A stretch of DNA of 64,000 bases from Elysia chlorotica. Taxonomy: Eukaryota > Mollusca > Gastropoda > Plakobranchidae. A model generated the notes under the pieces. It had not been told where the DNA came from and made no database searches. It saw only the letters and a program-made list of their open reading frames with translations. Position numbers and translations under genes: made by a program. Positions 26,661 to 38,856 of this stretch are shown piece by piece (positions within the stretch are counted from its first letter, which is position 1; each line of letters opens with the position of its first letter). The stretch spans positions 1,228,937-1,292,936 of the forward strand of contig RQTK01000006.1 in the NCBI GenBank assembly GCA_003991915.1. The letters run 5' to 3'.

Positions 26661-28061
26661 ACAAAACTACCTGGCCCCCATACCTGCCTGGTCCACGTAC
26701 AGAAGTCAGCGCGCTGCACGTTCTGCATCATCCAGATAGCCTGGCCAGGACGTGAGCATTGTCTGCTGTCTTAGTTTCTCTAGGCCGGACCGTCCAACTG
26801 TTTTTTCCTTGTATTGAGCTGAGGTTTAAGTATCGTTATTACTTAAAAAGGATTTCGTTACGTATGAGGAACATTTGGGAGTCGGACTCTCAGCTCCTTG
26901 TTAATCACCATTGAAGAGTAGCCAGGGTGTTCATTGATTGTGTCTTTTTTTTACTGCGCATGTCATTATTCTCTTTGTTGACTTTTGTATACGCGGCAAT
27001 GCTCAGGCTCGTTTAATGCCTAAAAACGAGCAAATAAAAGGTATCATAACTTTAAATAGTTTCTTAAAGACCGGGTTCATCTTTAATTCTTACCTTAGAG
27101 TTAAGTAGCGATAGTCACTAAATAAGGCATTTGAAAAACATTCTAGTAGAGTATATAATGCATTCTTTATCTTTTTGTCTGATTTGAATTCCTAAAAATT
27201 TCCCTTTAGAATTCCCTATTATCATATTTCAATTACTTTTCGCTTTTCTTGCTTTGGAAATTCACATAATTATAATAATTATTTGCACATGCTAAGTCAC
27301 TTTTGAATTTTTTAAGTTATATTTAGATGCGTTATCTGCGCATTTTGAACTGTAAAAATTATAAAATAATAACCTACATGATCTATAAAATTTATGAAAA
27401 TAATTATTTTCCAAAATCCAAAAAAAAAGTAAAATTAAGTGAAAGAAAAGGCATTAACACTGGTACAAAACTACAACACCCTTAGTCTGACTTCAAGTCG
27501 AGGCAACTGACATTTGTGTAGGTAGAAAGTATAATTTTTCTTTTTCCCGCACGCGCAAAATAATTATAATCATGGAAAATATACATCTAAAAAATCTTGA
27601 GTTTCCAATTAAAAAGATTAGATCTGAGCTCTGTGTCAGGTATCAAGTTTCTACTCATTTTTATAAATGAATTTTCAAAAGAAAATTGAAAAGTTAAAAG
27701 AAGAAAAATGTGACCACTAAAATTATGAACTATAAATCATACACAAACACACAAACTCACACGCTTTCACACACACTTACACAGAGTCTTGAAATTAATA
27801 TTATGTGGAAAGTCAAGAAGCTTACCCTTTGCAATCACGAAATGAAAACCATCGCTTTCAAGCTGAGCTCTTTATTTAAAAAGGATCTTTAATGAGAACA
27901 TTGATGAATGACTCAGAATACATTAACATATTAAACAATGTATACATTCAAAGATCAGTAGATAAAATAATAAAGGATTGAAAAAAAACCTTAGTAGGCG
28001 TTTTTTTTTTCAAAAGAGTCTTCCATAAACGAAACCTCCAAAATCGAAAGAGGCGGTGAGT

Positions 28062-28199
<138 letters not shown>

Positions 28200-31100
28200 G
28201 AAAAATAGAAAGATAGACAGAGACAGAGACAGAGATAGAGACAGAGATCGAGAGAAGAAAAGATAGAATTAAGTGAAATAGATGAGCAGACACAGAATGA
28301 AAGATAAAACAAAAGACATCTCGCTAGGTTCTCTATAACGTGTGCGCATAACGAAACATGATTTCGGAACATTTTTCTCGTAAACAAGCTCTTATTAAAT
28401 AAAGGAAAGGTGGTGTTTATAACACATTTTGAGATTATCAAGTCGGCCCCTAAAAGGGCATTTTATTAAAAATGTCTATCTTGATTATTATGGAATTTCT
28501 ATAATTTATTTTTATCTCTAAGATTCTACATCTCTTTAAAAACGTATAGATTGCTTTTTGATTTGACTATCTGCAGATCGCATTGAGCTTAATACCTCGC
28601 GGAAATCCCTTAGTTTGAAACCGCATACACACGACGACTTTCGTACGGTTTGTTTGTGTAGATAAACAGTCTTGTGATATCAACATAAGTGTTACTATGG
28701 CTAAGCTCTTCGTGGTTGAATTTCCAGATAGGCCTTCTTGGCCAAAAGCCCAGCTCATGGACAAATCTGTTAAGATCGAACCACTGATTATCAAATCTGA
28801 CGACAACCTCGAGATCAAACATCTCACTGTCAAACCTGATGATCAAACATATCATTGTCAAACCTCTCACTGTCTGACCTCTTATTGTAACCTCTCATTG
28901 TCAAATTTCGTGATAAATCTCTCATTGTCAAACCCATAATGATCAGACAACTCTTCGAACAAAAAATTACAGAATTCCACTCACGTGGTTATCTCCCTCG
29001 TTGACAAATCTTTTATGCCTAAACTCTTTCTGAATATTCCCCTCGCGATTTAATTCTTAATGTTCTGATCAAATTCACCATATTCAAATTTCTTGAAATC
29101 AACCCCCTGGTTTATAACGACTATTGGTCAAAGCCATCCATATATGTCCCTCTCAGCTGAGTCACTTCCAAATTAACTCCTGAACTGAATTGATGATTTA
29201 CCATTAAATCAGTGTCACCCACAGTTGATTGAAAACATTAAACAAGCCAGGAGATTAACTGACTTCTACAAGTCACGAAATTAATATCATGAAAAAAACA
29301 CAACCTTAATTTAGGATGTGAAACCTGATTAAAGATTGCCTTTAAAAATTACAGTTGTTCAGTTGTGAAATTAAGCCACGAATTTCGCACTAAGATTTAA
29401 TTGTGTTATACTATACCGCTGTCTCGTCTGGGAAATGAAAAAGATGGCTTTAGTCGGGCCTCAAATAACACTTAGAAAAAAATATGATTAAAATTTCCTT
29501 TCTTTTTAATCACGTATTGAAACGAGAAGAATATCATCTCCATTCATTTTCGGGGAAATTGTTGGCCTAAGTTGTAGATAGACCTTTACCAAATTAGCTG
29601 CATGTTCATACGTTTAATATAGCTATGCTTTGTTTCAAGCCACAATCTCGTTTGTGCCTTGGGACATTCATCTAAGTGGTAAAATGTAATCTAATGTGTG
29701 GTTCATTCTAATTTAAATTCTTTAAAACTACTGGAACAACAAACAACAATTATATTTGTTTTGCATTTGATGTTTGTTTTGTAACTTTTCCCGACTCTCA
29801 AAGTCACGATATCTATGTATTTCGTATCGTTTTACAACATAGTCTTTCTTTTAATTAAAGGAGATCATATTTTGCAATCACACTGCCCATACATGTTTTA
29901 AACTGAAAAAGAGACAAACCACTTGTGTTTTTGTTTTGCAAAAACAAACAAAAACGGAAAAGTTCTCCCCCCCCCATGATGTGGATAGCTGGAACTCCCG
30001 ATTAGAGTTCGCTCACACTGTAATTCACTACAGCCTTTAGGAAAATAAAAAAAACTTGAATCGTATGTGCGAAAAATGTTTACAGATAATTCTCAAATCT
30101 GCCAAAGCACAGGGGTCCATTTGTATGCAACGCCGAGACTTTGATAATTGTTGTTGCGCACTGGTCATGTGATCTACTTATGCAGATTCTGAGAAGTTGT
30201 TCAGCGCCAGTTTGATGCGGGGCCGTACGTGCACGGACATACGTCAGATCTCAAACCGCGCCGAAATTCTGTTCTCGGTTACACACTCGGTTTTAATGAA
30301 TGCGGATAATTGTCGGATCTTACCCGAACAGAATTCATCAGGCATATTTGATATTCTAATTCTCCAAGTCAAGCAGGGGCGACAATCCTCAGCCAACACA
30401 GGATGTCCGGCAGGTGTGGAGTCTACATGTCTACCCAGCCTAAACCCCAGGGATGTCTACACATATATGGACGCTTCCTGGGAGAGAATAATTTCCTGAT
30501 TTGGAACAACTGCTCCAGCAAAAAGGAAAAATGACCGCATAATAATTTGCTGCTTAGGAATCAGTTCACAACGCGAGCAGTTCCCGCAGGCCATACTTAG
30601 TTTTCCCGAATTTTTCATGATCTTGCTTTTTAATAAAAAAGGGTTTTAAAATCCTGTATTTTTTTTTTACCATTGTATTTCCAAACCCTAAATTCTCTTG
30701 GTTCGCGAGTTTGTGTCATTGTGATCGTTGCATAGTTCAAAGTAATTAACAAGCAGTGCTCTCACTATTAAAAAGACTGCTAATACTGTCATCATTTTTC
30801 ATATTATCGTTACTGTCATTTCTACAAACTTTGAAATTACTAGTTTTTTTAAGATTTCTAATTTCATAAATTATTAAAGACGAATTTGGATGTAAAAATT
30901 CGTTTTATTTTCTTTGTTCACAGCTTCATTTTTTATTTAAAACTTCGTGTCGTTTAATTTTTTTTGTTATTACGTAAATTATATTCATAGCTTGTAGACA
31001 AAAACAGCAAACTGTTGCATAACGTTTCTTTCGATCACTCAGTGTTCAGGTTGACCTAGACTTCAATATCGTTTGAGATTTCCTAAATCAAACGTATCAA

Positions 31101-31704
31101 ATACATGCTCTAATAATTACAAAACAAAAACAACAAAAACACACAAAAAACACACCAGCAAATGCAAAAACAAAAACAAAACTAGGAAAAGTTAAAAAAT
31201 ATAACTACACATTTTATTATGTTTACAATTTTAATAAAGTGTAAAACGAGTAAATATCTGCATTCTCTCTTGACGCAAAAATCCCAAACAAAATGGGGTC
31301 TAAGAGGCAAAGAAGTTGGCCGAGCTTGGGAGCGCTGGGCGAGCATTTTTATTAAATGTAAAGATGATACAGCTCTTAATATCCGTCCCAGACGGAAAGC
31401 GAGCAAGGTTTTAATGGCTTTTTTTCATAGCCCTGGGATCAACTGCTTTTGTTTCTTCCCGACAGGCGAACACACAAAAAATCCATATTTCTGCTGCTGC
31501 AAAACCAAGCTCGTTAAGAGCATTTCGGCTAGTTAAAAAGGAATGGGCAGATCAGCTGTCCTCGCCATAAGATAGAATGCGGACTGCAGCACGGGCTAGG
31601 CTTTTTATCATTACGTTTTTTCAGAAGGAAAGGGAGTGGAGGGATGGTTACAGATTATGGCTTAGAAAATGGGGGAGTCACCGGAAGGGCGAGCGACAAA
31701 GGAG

Positions 31705-31797
<93 letters not shown>

Positions 31798-31824
31798 GAG
31801 GATAGAGAGAGAGAGAGAGAGAGA

Positions 31825-31892
<68 letters not shown>

Positions 31893-32029
31893 GACAGAGT
31901 TCAAAGCCGTGCGTTATAGATAAACTTGAGTTTGATGGGCAAATCAGGCATGATTATTGAAAGGTAAAGAGCAGAAGAAAAAAAGAAAAAACATGTAAAA
32001 AGAGGGTAAAAGGTGGTGTGTGTGAGGGC

Positions 32030-32070
<41 letters not shown>

Positions 32071-34668
32071 TGTGTGTTTGTGTGTGTTTGTCAGAGAGAG
32101 AAAGAGAAAGAGTGAGAGAGAGAGATAAAGCAAGAAAGGGAGAAAACGATATATTGAGACAGACGGCTTACAGACAGATAGCCAGATAGACACGTAGAGG
32201 AAGAGAGACAAAGAGAGGGAGAGAGAGAGAGGGAGAGAGAGAGATAGAGAGAGAGAGAGAGCGTGCGAGAGAGATGTGTGGGTGTGTATGTATATGACTG
32301 GTAAAGGCATATCTATAACTTTTGTCAATAAAACAAAAGAAAAACTCCCCCCTGGGTATCAAACAAAAGACACAGGAATAAATGGAAAAAAAAAACAATA
32401 AATAAAAATGTCAATTTCTAGGAAGTTCAGAATGTACAAATCCCCAATATATTTGCTCCAACGCCGAGTGAGCTCTGGTTTTATTAATGTAGGAGTAAGG
32501 AGGTCGATTGATTTTCAATCAAAGATTACGATCAGTGTCATTGGTAAATGTTGGTAAGTTGGTAACTGAAGTAAAACGTGAGTTGGTTCTGTATCCAATG
32601 GAATGAACTTACAGCAAAGTTAGCCTGGACTTTCAGGGTTTTTTTAATAAAAAAAAAAGAGGGGGACAAATTCCTGTTAAGTCTTTGGATTCTTTTGTCA
32701 AATTAATATTGACAACTTCTAACTGCATTACCTGATTTGCCAATATTTCACCTACCGAAAGAGAATCAAAAGGAAGAATACAAAAAGACACGACAAGAAC
32801 CTTTTTTTTTTAGTTGAGATATCTGGTTTAAACTAATGAACTCACTCAATGAACGGACTTTTTTCCCTCCCAAGATTGGAGAGTAAGGGAATGGGTCAAT
32901 ACTCTCAACCCTTACAATACACTGAAAACAAGATTAGGCCGTAATGTTCTTGGGGGGAATAATTGGGTTAACACCGGTGTCGGCCTGCTGGCCCGATATG
33001 GCTCATGTCGGACTATTTCGCCAGAAGCTGGGGGATCTAGATCTAGATCTACACCAATTCATCGGAGAATGGAGGGCAGCTTCATAAATTGAGCATTGTT
33101 AAACCAGTGCGAAAATAAAACTAGGAGTTTAAAGGGGTTATCTTTTAATGTCATTATTGATAAAAAAAAAAGTTAAAAATTAAACACTTCTTTACTGTAT
33201 ATAGTTCAACTTGGCAGGGTTAACTATAAGGGCCTACTTGTTTGCTAGTAAGTTGTATTTTTTTTTAGAGCAGTGGCAACTATAATTTTTCCTAATACAC
33301 TAATGGTTTTTTTTTCCATGGTCAATGGAGGACCATGTTCCATTCATAATATTTTTAGTAGATCGAATTAACTACGCGTACGCTCATTCAACAACTTTTT
33401 TTTTTTAATCGTTAGATCTTAGTGGTACGTATTTTACTGTTTTTGTGCACTTTTATTTTAAGAATGTGGACTAATCTCTCTTGAAATTGCACTTCCCTGG
33501 GGTCTAAACAATTTGGTCCAGCAATTGTAAGAAAAAAACATTAAAAACCTCAATATACGTTCCTTTGAAATTACGTTAAAGGTATCGAGATGGATGCTTC
33601 GTGAGCAGAGTCGAGGGGTGGAAGGTTCTAGTTTTCTGTTCAGGAGGTCTACGGTACGAATCTATGATTGGAAAAATGTATGTTTGTCCGATTTCGCCCC
33701 CACCCCCACCCCCCTCCCGGTTCGGTACATGTGAGAAGTCTTGGTATCCCCGCTCTGTGTCTCAGTGGCAGCAACGATATAGCCCAGTTGGTGACGTTGG
33801 ATTTTGAAAAACGGGATACATTTCACCTCCGCATATGAAAAGTTGGAGTACATCACTACATAGGTGGATACCAACATTTTTACTTTCGTTTTGTTTATTT
33901 TTAAAAAAATCAGATCACATTCTTTTTTCTTAGTTCTTACACCTCAACAATACTTTTTTTTAAAAGTTTTCTCAGTACATCTCTTTGAAGACAAACTTCT
34001 TCAACCTACACTGCAGCAGGCGCTGTGATACACGCACACACCCCCATACACCGCTCGATCCGCTCTGCATTTTTGTAGCCGAGTTTTTGGAGCTTTTTGC
34101 TCGCACGCTTATCAAATTAATTAGCTTAGTTGGCCCTGTTGCTTGCGAAACTCCGTGGCGCGTCTCTCTCACAGCTCCTTGAAAAAATATGTCGCTCGCG
34201 CTGGAGGGCCATGGGGGACAAAAATGCTTTTGAACCTTTTAGCCTGAGGTAAGTGTATTAACAAGAAAAAAATCCAATTTTTTGAACCCCGGAGAAAGCT
34301 TTGGACGGCACAGAATGAGAGATGTGTGCCCCATGGAACGCAAGAACAGGCCATGCAAATCTGAACCGAATAAACAGCTTTAAAAATGTTGGATAAACAA
34401 TATTACGGTGTCATTTGTAAAGAAACGATATGAACAGAACACGTAAAAAAAGCGTCTTTTTTTAGGAGAAACTTCAGTTCTCGTTTCGCTAATGTAGAGC
34501 TGCGTTGTTTTATTAGAGTAAAAATTAAGCTCGCAAACCTCGCCCAAATGTCTTTTTCACTCCGCTAAAATTAAGGTAACTCAGAACACGCAAAGAAAAA
34601 GGTGCAGAGCTCAGGTGACAGGTCAAAGTCACCAGGAAAGGTTTAGAGATAGAAAGATTGATAGATAA

Positions 34669-34722
<54 letters not shown>

Positions 34723-35600
34723 AGATTGAAAAAGCCTTTTTACTTCAACAGGTGGCATCATTAATTCCGATTGAGATTAGCTGGCTGATTTCTTCACGAT
34801 GAAAGTCAGCGACTAGGGCAATGTGGTGGCTGGGACTCAAGCCTAATGTCTAGCAATATTAAAATACTGGGGATGTGTTAGGTTCCCCCCGGAGCACTAC
34901 ATTCCGCACATCACATGGACTTTCGTTTTTAAAAACACAGCAAAAGGCTATTATTGCTGAATTTTAGACGCTTTTTTCAAACCACACTATACATTGTATT
35001 TTTTTCTAAGTTAAAGGTATCGCCCTAATGATGCTTGGAGCTAATAGTTGTATTTTCACAACCAAGCAACTGAAGAACTAAGCGGAGCTTAGCAATAGCA
35101 CTAACACAGCACGGCTTAAAATGTTAATGATTGATTTTTTTTACTGTCAGAGTTTAAAATTGAATTTGATTGAACATTATTAGAACATATTTACATTAAA
35201 CTCATTTGCACTAGTTTACCGTGTGGAAAACAACATGGATGCTATCTTCAAAAGTTCCAAAATGCATTGTGCCATTAGGTTTTTCTTCCGTTCTTTCTGC
35301 GGGGCTGGAAACAGAGAACTTGGTGTTACAGAGAGGCTTGTGATTGCCTCATACACGCTCTACAGTCTGTAGTTCTGTACCATTCCTCTGCATCTTCATG
35401 TCCTAGTCCGGTTTAGCCTGTATAAATTAATCTTCCTTGTTTGACTTTGTTACTGAGATGGCCAGGCAAACTGACCAACCGAGCTAATAAAAAGTACAAT
35501 CCATAGTTAATTTTAATTCTGAACTGATCTTATCCATTACTCAGTATGGTGCAAAATATTAAACGTAAAGTTAAATCTCCAGGCATACATGGCGTAAATT
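28200..35600. other. Intergenic or intronic stretch
   Basis: No gene recognised. Purine tracts at 31702-31893, 32034-32066, 32215-32275 and 34679-34717. Comparatively GC-balanced unique islands at about 30170-30500, 31250-31540 and 34000-34370 contain neither repeats nor exon borders I trust. Confidence 0.5.
28780..28940 (+). repeat. Degenerate repeat of a TCTCAYTGTCAAACCT-like motif
   Basis: Six or more imperfect copies at irregular 20-30 bp spacing, continuing more weakly to about 29000. Confidence 0.6.
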
Positions 35601-38600
35601 ACAATATATTTAAAAAGCCACTGTGTAATATTTTCATTCTTAAGGCGTCTATGTCAGGCTTACATTTTGAAGAAGTTGGAAAAAAATGAAGACTGAAAAT
35701 ACCCATTCACACACACATAAAGGCAAGCCTGATCAATAATAAACTTTAGGAAACAAGATAAAGGAAGTGGGTGAAAACAATGGTACAATAAAACTGCCGA
35801 ATTTATTTCCTTTTGATTATATCCGTATAGTCTTCTAAAAGCATAAAGACAAAACACACTAGGACAATGCATAACAGAGATACAGCAAATCTATAGATAT
35901 AGACATTAGTTTTACACAAGTTATTTAAACTGAAACATCAAACACAATTTTGGATTTTGCTTGCAAAAAGAAAGACAAGAGGATTTTGAAAACAACAAAG
36001 ATTTCATAGCAACATCAACAAGTACTAAGGTCTACTCACAAAGCTGACTAGTTCAGCCCAGCTCTTGCAGTTAGGGCATTAAACGCCTAACTTATGTTAT
36101 AACATTAAAGGATATTGCCATTGGTCTAGCATTAGCAAACCTCATGTACGATGATTTAAGATAATATTATTCTATTCTAGGGTGCATGTGCTAAGCCAAC
36201 ACTATGCTATTCTTATGAAAAGTCTACATGACATAACTTTTATTGCAGTTTCTTCATGTAAAAAAAACAACAAAAAAACCAGCAAATAGTGAGAATAAAA
36301 ATAATTTGATAAAAAGGAGAACAAACAACCAGAAAAAATAAAAAGGGAAAACAGACCAATTGTTTCTTCCCTATGTTGTATTTCCACCAGTTTTAAATGT
36401 TGAACGTGAAATAGCCTACCAGTAACACCAAGTTCTAAACGTTCTAGTTTTGGGTCACAAAGATTTACAGCTAATAAGCTGATATGTGTAAATGATCACA
36501 TACTTTCATATTAGAGATATAAAAAAAAAAACCCAAAAGAAACTGCAATACGAACAGATATGTTTCATATATAAGAAAAAAAAACAGATATGAGACAAAA
36601 AAATTGAATAAATCTTGAAACAAAAAAATTGGCAGACAAAACAAATTATAAAGGTGAGTTTAATTACACGCTATCAATATAATAAGTGCAGAGAGTAGGA
36701 ACCACATAAAACCAAAAATAGCAAAGTTGTTTTAAATGCCTTTATAAACTTGATTTATAATTTTCGGCAAAAAAGTGTTCTTCCATTTGCGCTCTGCTTG
36801 ACTGTCTTTTCACAAATAAAGGGCCAATGCTGTATATGATTGATTTAAAAAGACATTAAAACCAACCAACAAAATGTGCTACAAAATAAAAAATATATAT
36901 AAAAAAATTAAAATATATATATATATAAAAAATTATAAACACTCCCTATTTTGGTAGTAAAATGAGACAATAGGAAATACAAATCGATACAATACAGAGT
37001 ACAATCAAATCAAAAAGACTATTTTGTTTTGTATCGCCTAAGCGGAACATTTCAATGAAGATGTAAAAGTTTGGCCCTTTAAAAATTTGTTATTTGATGA
37101 GCTGAAATGTACATTCCCAAAATCGTTATAAACAAAGATTACTCAAGACATGGTGGCGTCCTCGCTACACAGCTCAATCGGTAGAGCGCTGGGCTTACCT
37201 GCAAGGGATATGGGATTTGATCCCCAACTGGAAGTAGTGCCCTATCTTTGGCTTTAAAGTTTAAGAGGATTGTTCGTGAAATGATATAGGCATACAAAAT
37301 TATTAAAAAATAAACCTTATTATGACCTGCTGGTTCAAGTTATTGGCTTACCTTTTTCTCTAGTCGAATAAAAAACAGTCGTTATCTTTGTGCGCCACTT
37401 ATTTGATCAGATAATTACATTTAAGTGTACATCAGATAAATAGAGTAAACAATTCTTTATTTTCCTTCTAAAACTAAAGATCAAAGAAACATGTGTAGTA
37501 GGTGGAAGTATTAATAATAAAAAAAAATAATCATAAGTTTCTAGTTCTACTGTTGAAAGACATTTTTCTTTCATGTCCATTTGTATCAATATTGTAAGTT
37601 CTTCTTAGTAAAAATAAAACAATTAAGTTTCAATTTTGAAAAAGGTTTGAAAAAAAAATATTTAAAAATGTTAAACATCAAAGCAAAAAATTGCCCAGAC
37701 TAGATACAGCTAGATGTGGTTGAATTGTTGACCAGAAAACGTGAAAGTGTAAATATACATACAAAAATGAAGAAAGAGTGACCAATCTGCTAAATAATTG
37801 TGACCTGGTAGCAAAGGAAACAAGAAAAATAGATATGTGTTAAAAAGAGTTGTAAAACAGGCAGTTATATCACACAGAAAGCTCAGATTCAAGCAATCAT
37901 GAATCTCATATAGATTTGCAAAAGTGTAAACATTATTTTGTTCAATGGCAACATGCAGTGCTATATTGCTGTTTAGCTTGTACTTCAGCTCATTCTTTGG
38001 CTTCAGATCGGTTGAATAATTATACATGAAAAAAAAGCTTTATTCAATTACATGCATTATTGTTTTATGGTACACGTTTTAATCTCAGAATCTTATTTTC
38101 TCCAAATAAAAATATAAAATTTTAAGAAAATAAAAAAATAGCCAAAATTAAAAACAAGTAATAGTGGTATCTGTCAAAGCAACAAAAAACTACATCATGT
38201 TAAACAAAAAGTTAATATCTGTTATTAATAAACAGGTCATTCCTTAAAGCCTTAGTTTATTACAAAGAAAAAAAAAAAAAAAAAAAGAAAGAAAAATAAT
38301 GAAATAAGAAAGTTCTGAGCGGAAAAATAATCCAAACACGATTGTTTCTCCATAAACAGGATCATCCGATACAAGGAACCTTTGAGATGTAAAACTCATA
38401 AAGAGCACCCTCTCCATACATAGAGATGTTATACAAGTATTTCTCATACTAAAAGCATGAATGAAGTTTTAATTTGTGGCTTACAGCCAAACCACAGACC
38501 AACTCCTAAGCCAGGGCTTTTACATGTGAAGGGTTCAGCAGGAATACAGGAATAAAGATTGCCAGGCGCAGTATTTTTCACACATGACTTTGGATTCAAC

Positions 38601-38775
38601 TCCAGTTTTCATGTCCTTTAATTTAAAAAAATACCGGTATACCATATTATATAAATGAGTATGCCGCGTGAATGCTTGCAGTTTAGTTCATTAGTTTTTT
38701 TTTCCGTTAAAGTATAGTAAAAATGTGGCAATGGCTGTTTTCCATAATCACCATCATATGATTCTGTGCAAATTC
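35600..38775 (-). other. Putative long 3'UTR of a minus-strand gene
   Basis: From about 35.64 kb upward the + strand is markedly A-rich over T, so a - strand transcript would be T-rich, typical of 3'UTRs. AATAAA on the - strand occurs for example at 35802-35807 and 37457-37462. No coding potential seen. A tRNA-like SINE head sits inside at 37157-37235. Confidence 0.4.
37157..37235 (+). mobile_element. tRNA-derived SINE-like head
   Basis: CAGCTCAATCGGTAGAGCGC matches a tRNA A box and D arm. GGATTTGATCC (37213-37223) is a weakened B box. It lies within the putative minus-strand 3'UTR, in antisense orientation. Confidence 0.5.
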
Positions 38776-38856
38776 CTATAGCCAGTACAGTGAAACAGCA
38801 AAAAATCCAGTCAGAATGAGGAAATAGCTGAGATTACCTGTAGCAAATCCTGACCC
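38776..38856 (-). CDS. Candidate last exon encoding a C-terminal membrane tail
   Basis: On the - strand a strong acceptor (ATTCTCTTGTCTCAG) precedes 26 codons and a TAG. The peptide runs GSGFATGNLSYFLILTGFFA, then VSLYWL: one hydrophobic helix ending at the C-terminus, as in tail-anchored or GPI-signal proteins. Entry phase must be 0. The CYTH exon ends in phase 1, so the two cannot join directly. The long T-rich stretch downstream (to about 35.6 kb) would be the 3'UTR. Family not recognised; support is the acceptor, the helix and the context. Confidence 0.45.
   Translation of the reverse strand, partial: GSGFATGNLSYFLILTGFFAVSLYWL

Noticed and set aside
37157-37235. Functional tRNA gene
   Set aside because: A and B boxes are present but the acceptor stem does not pair and the B box is weakened. 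SINE head is the better reading.
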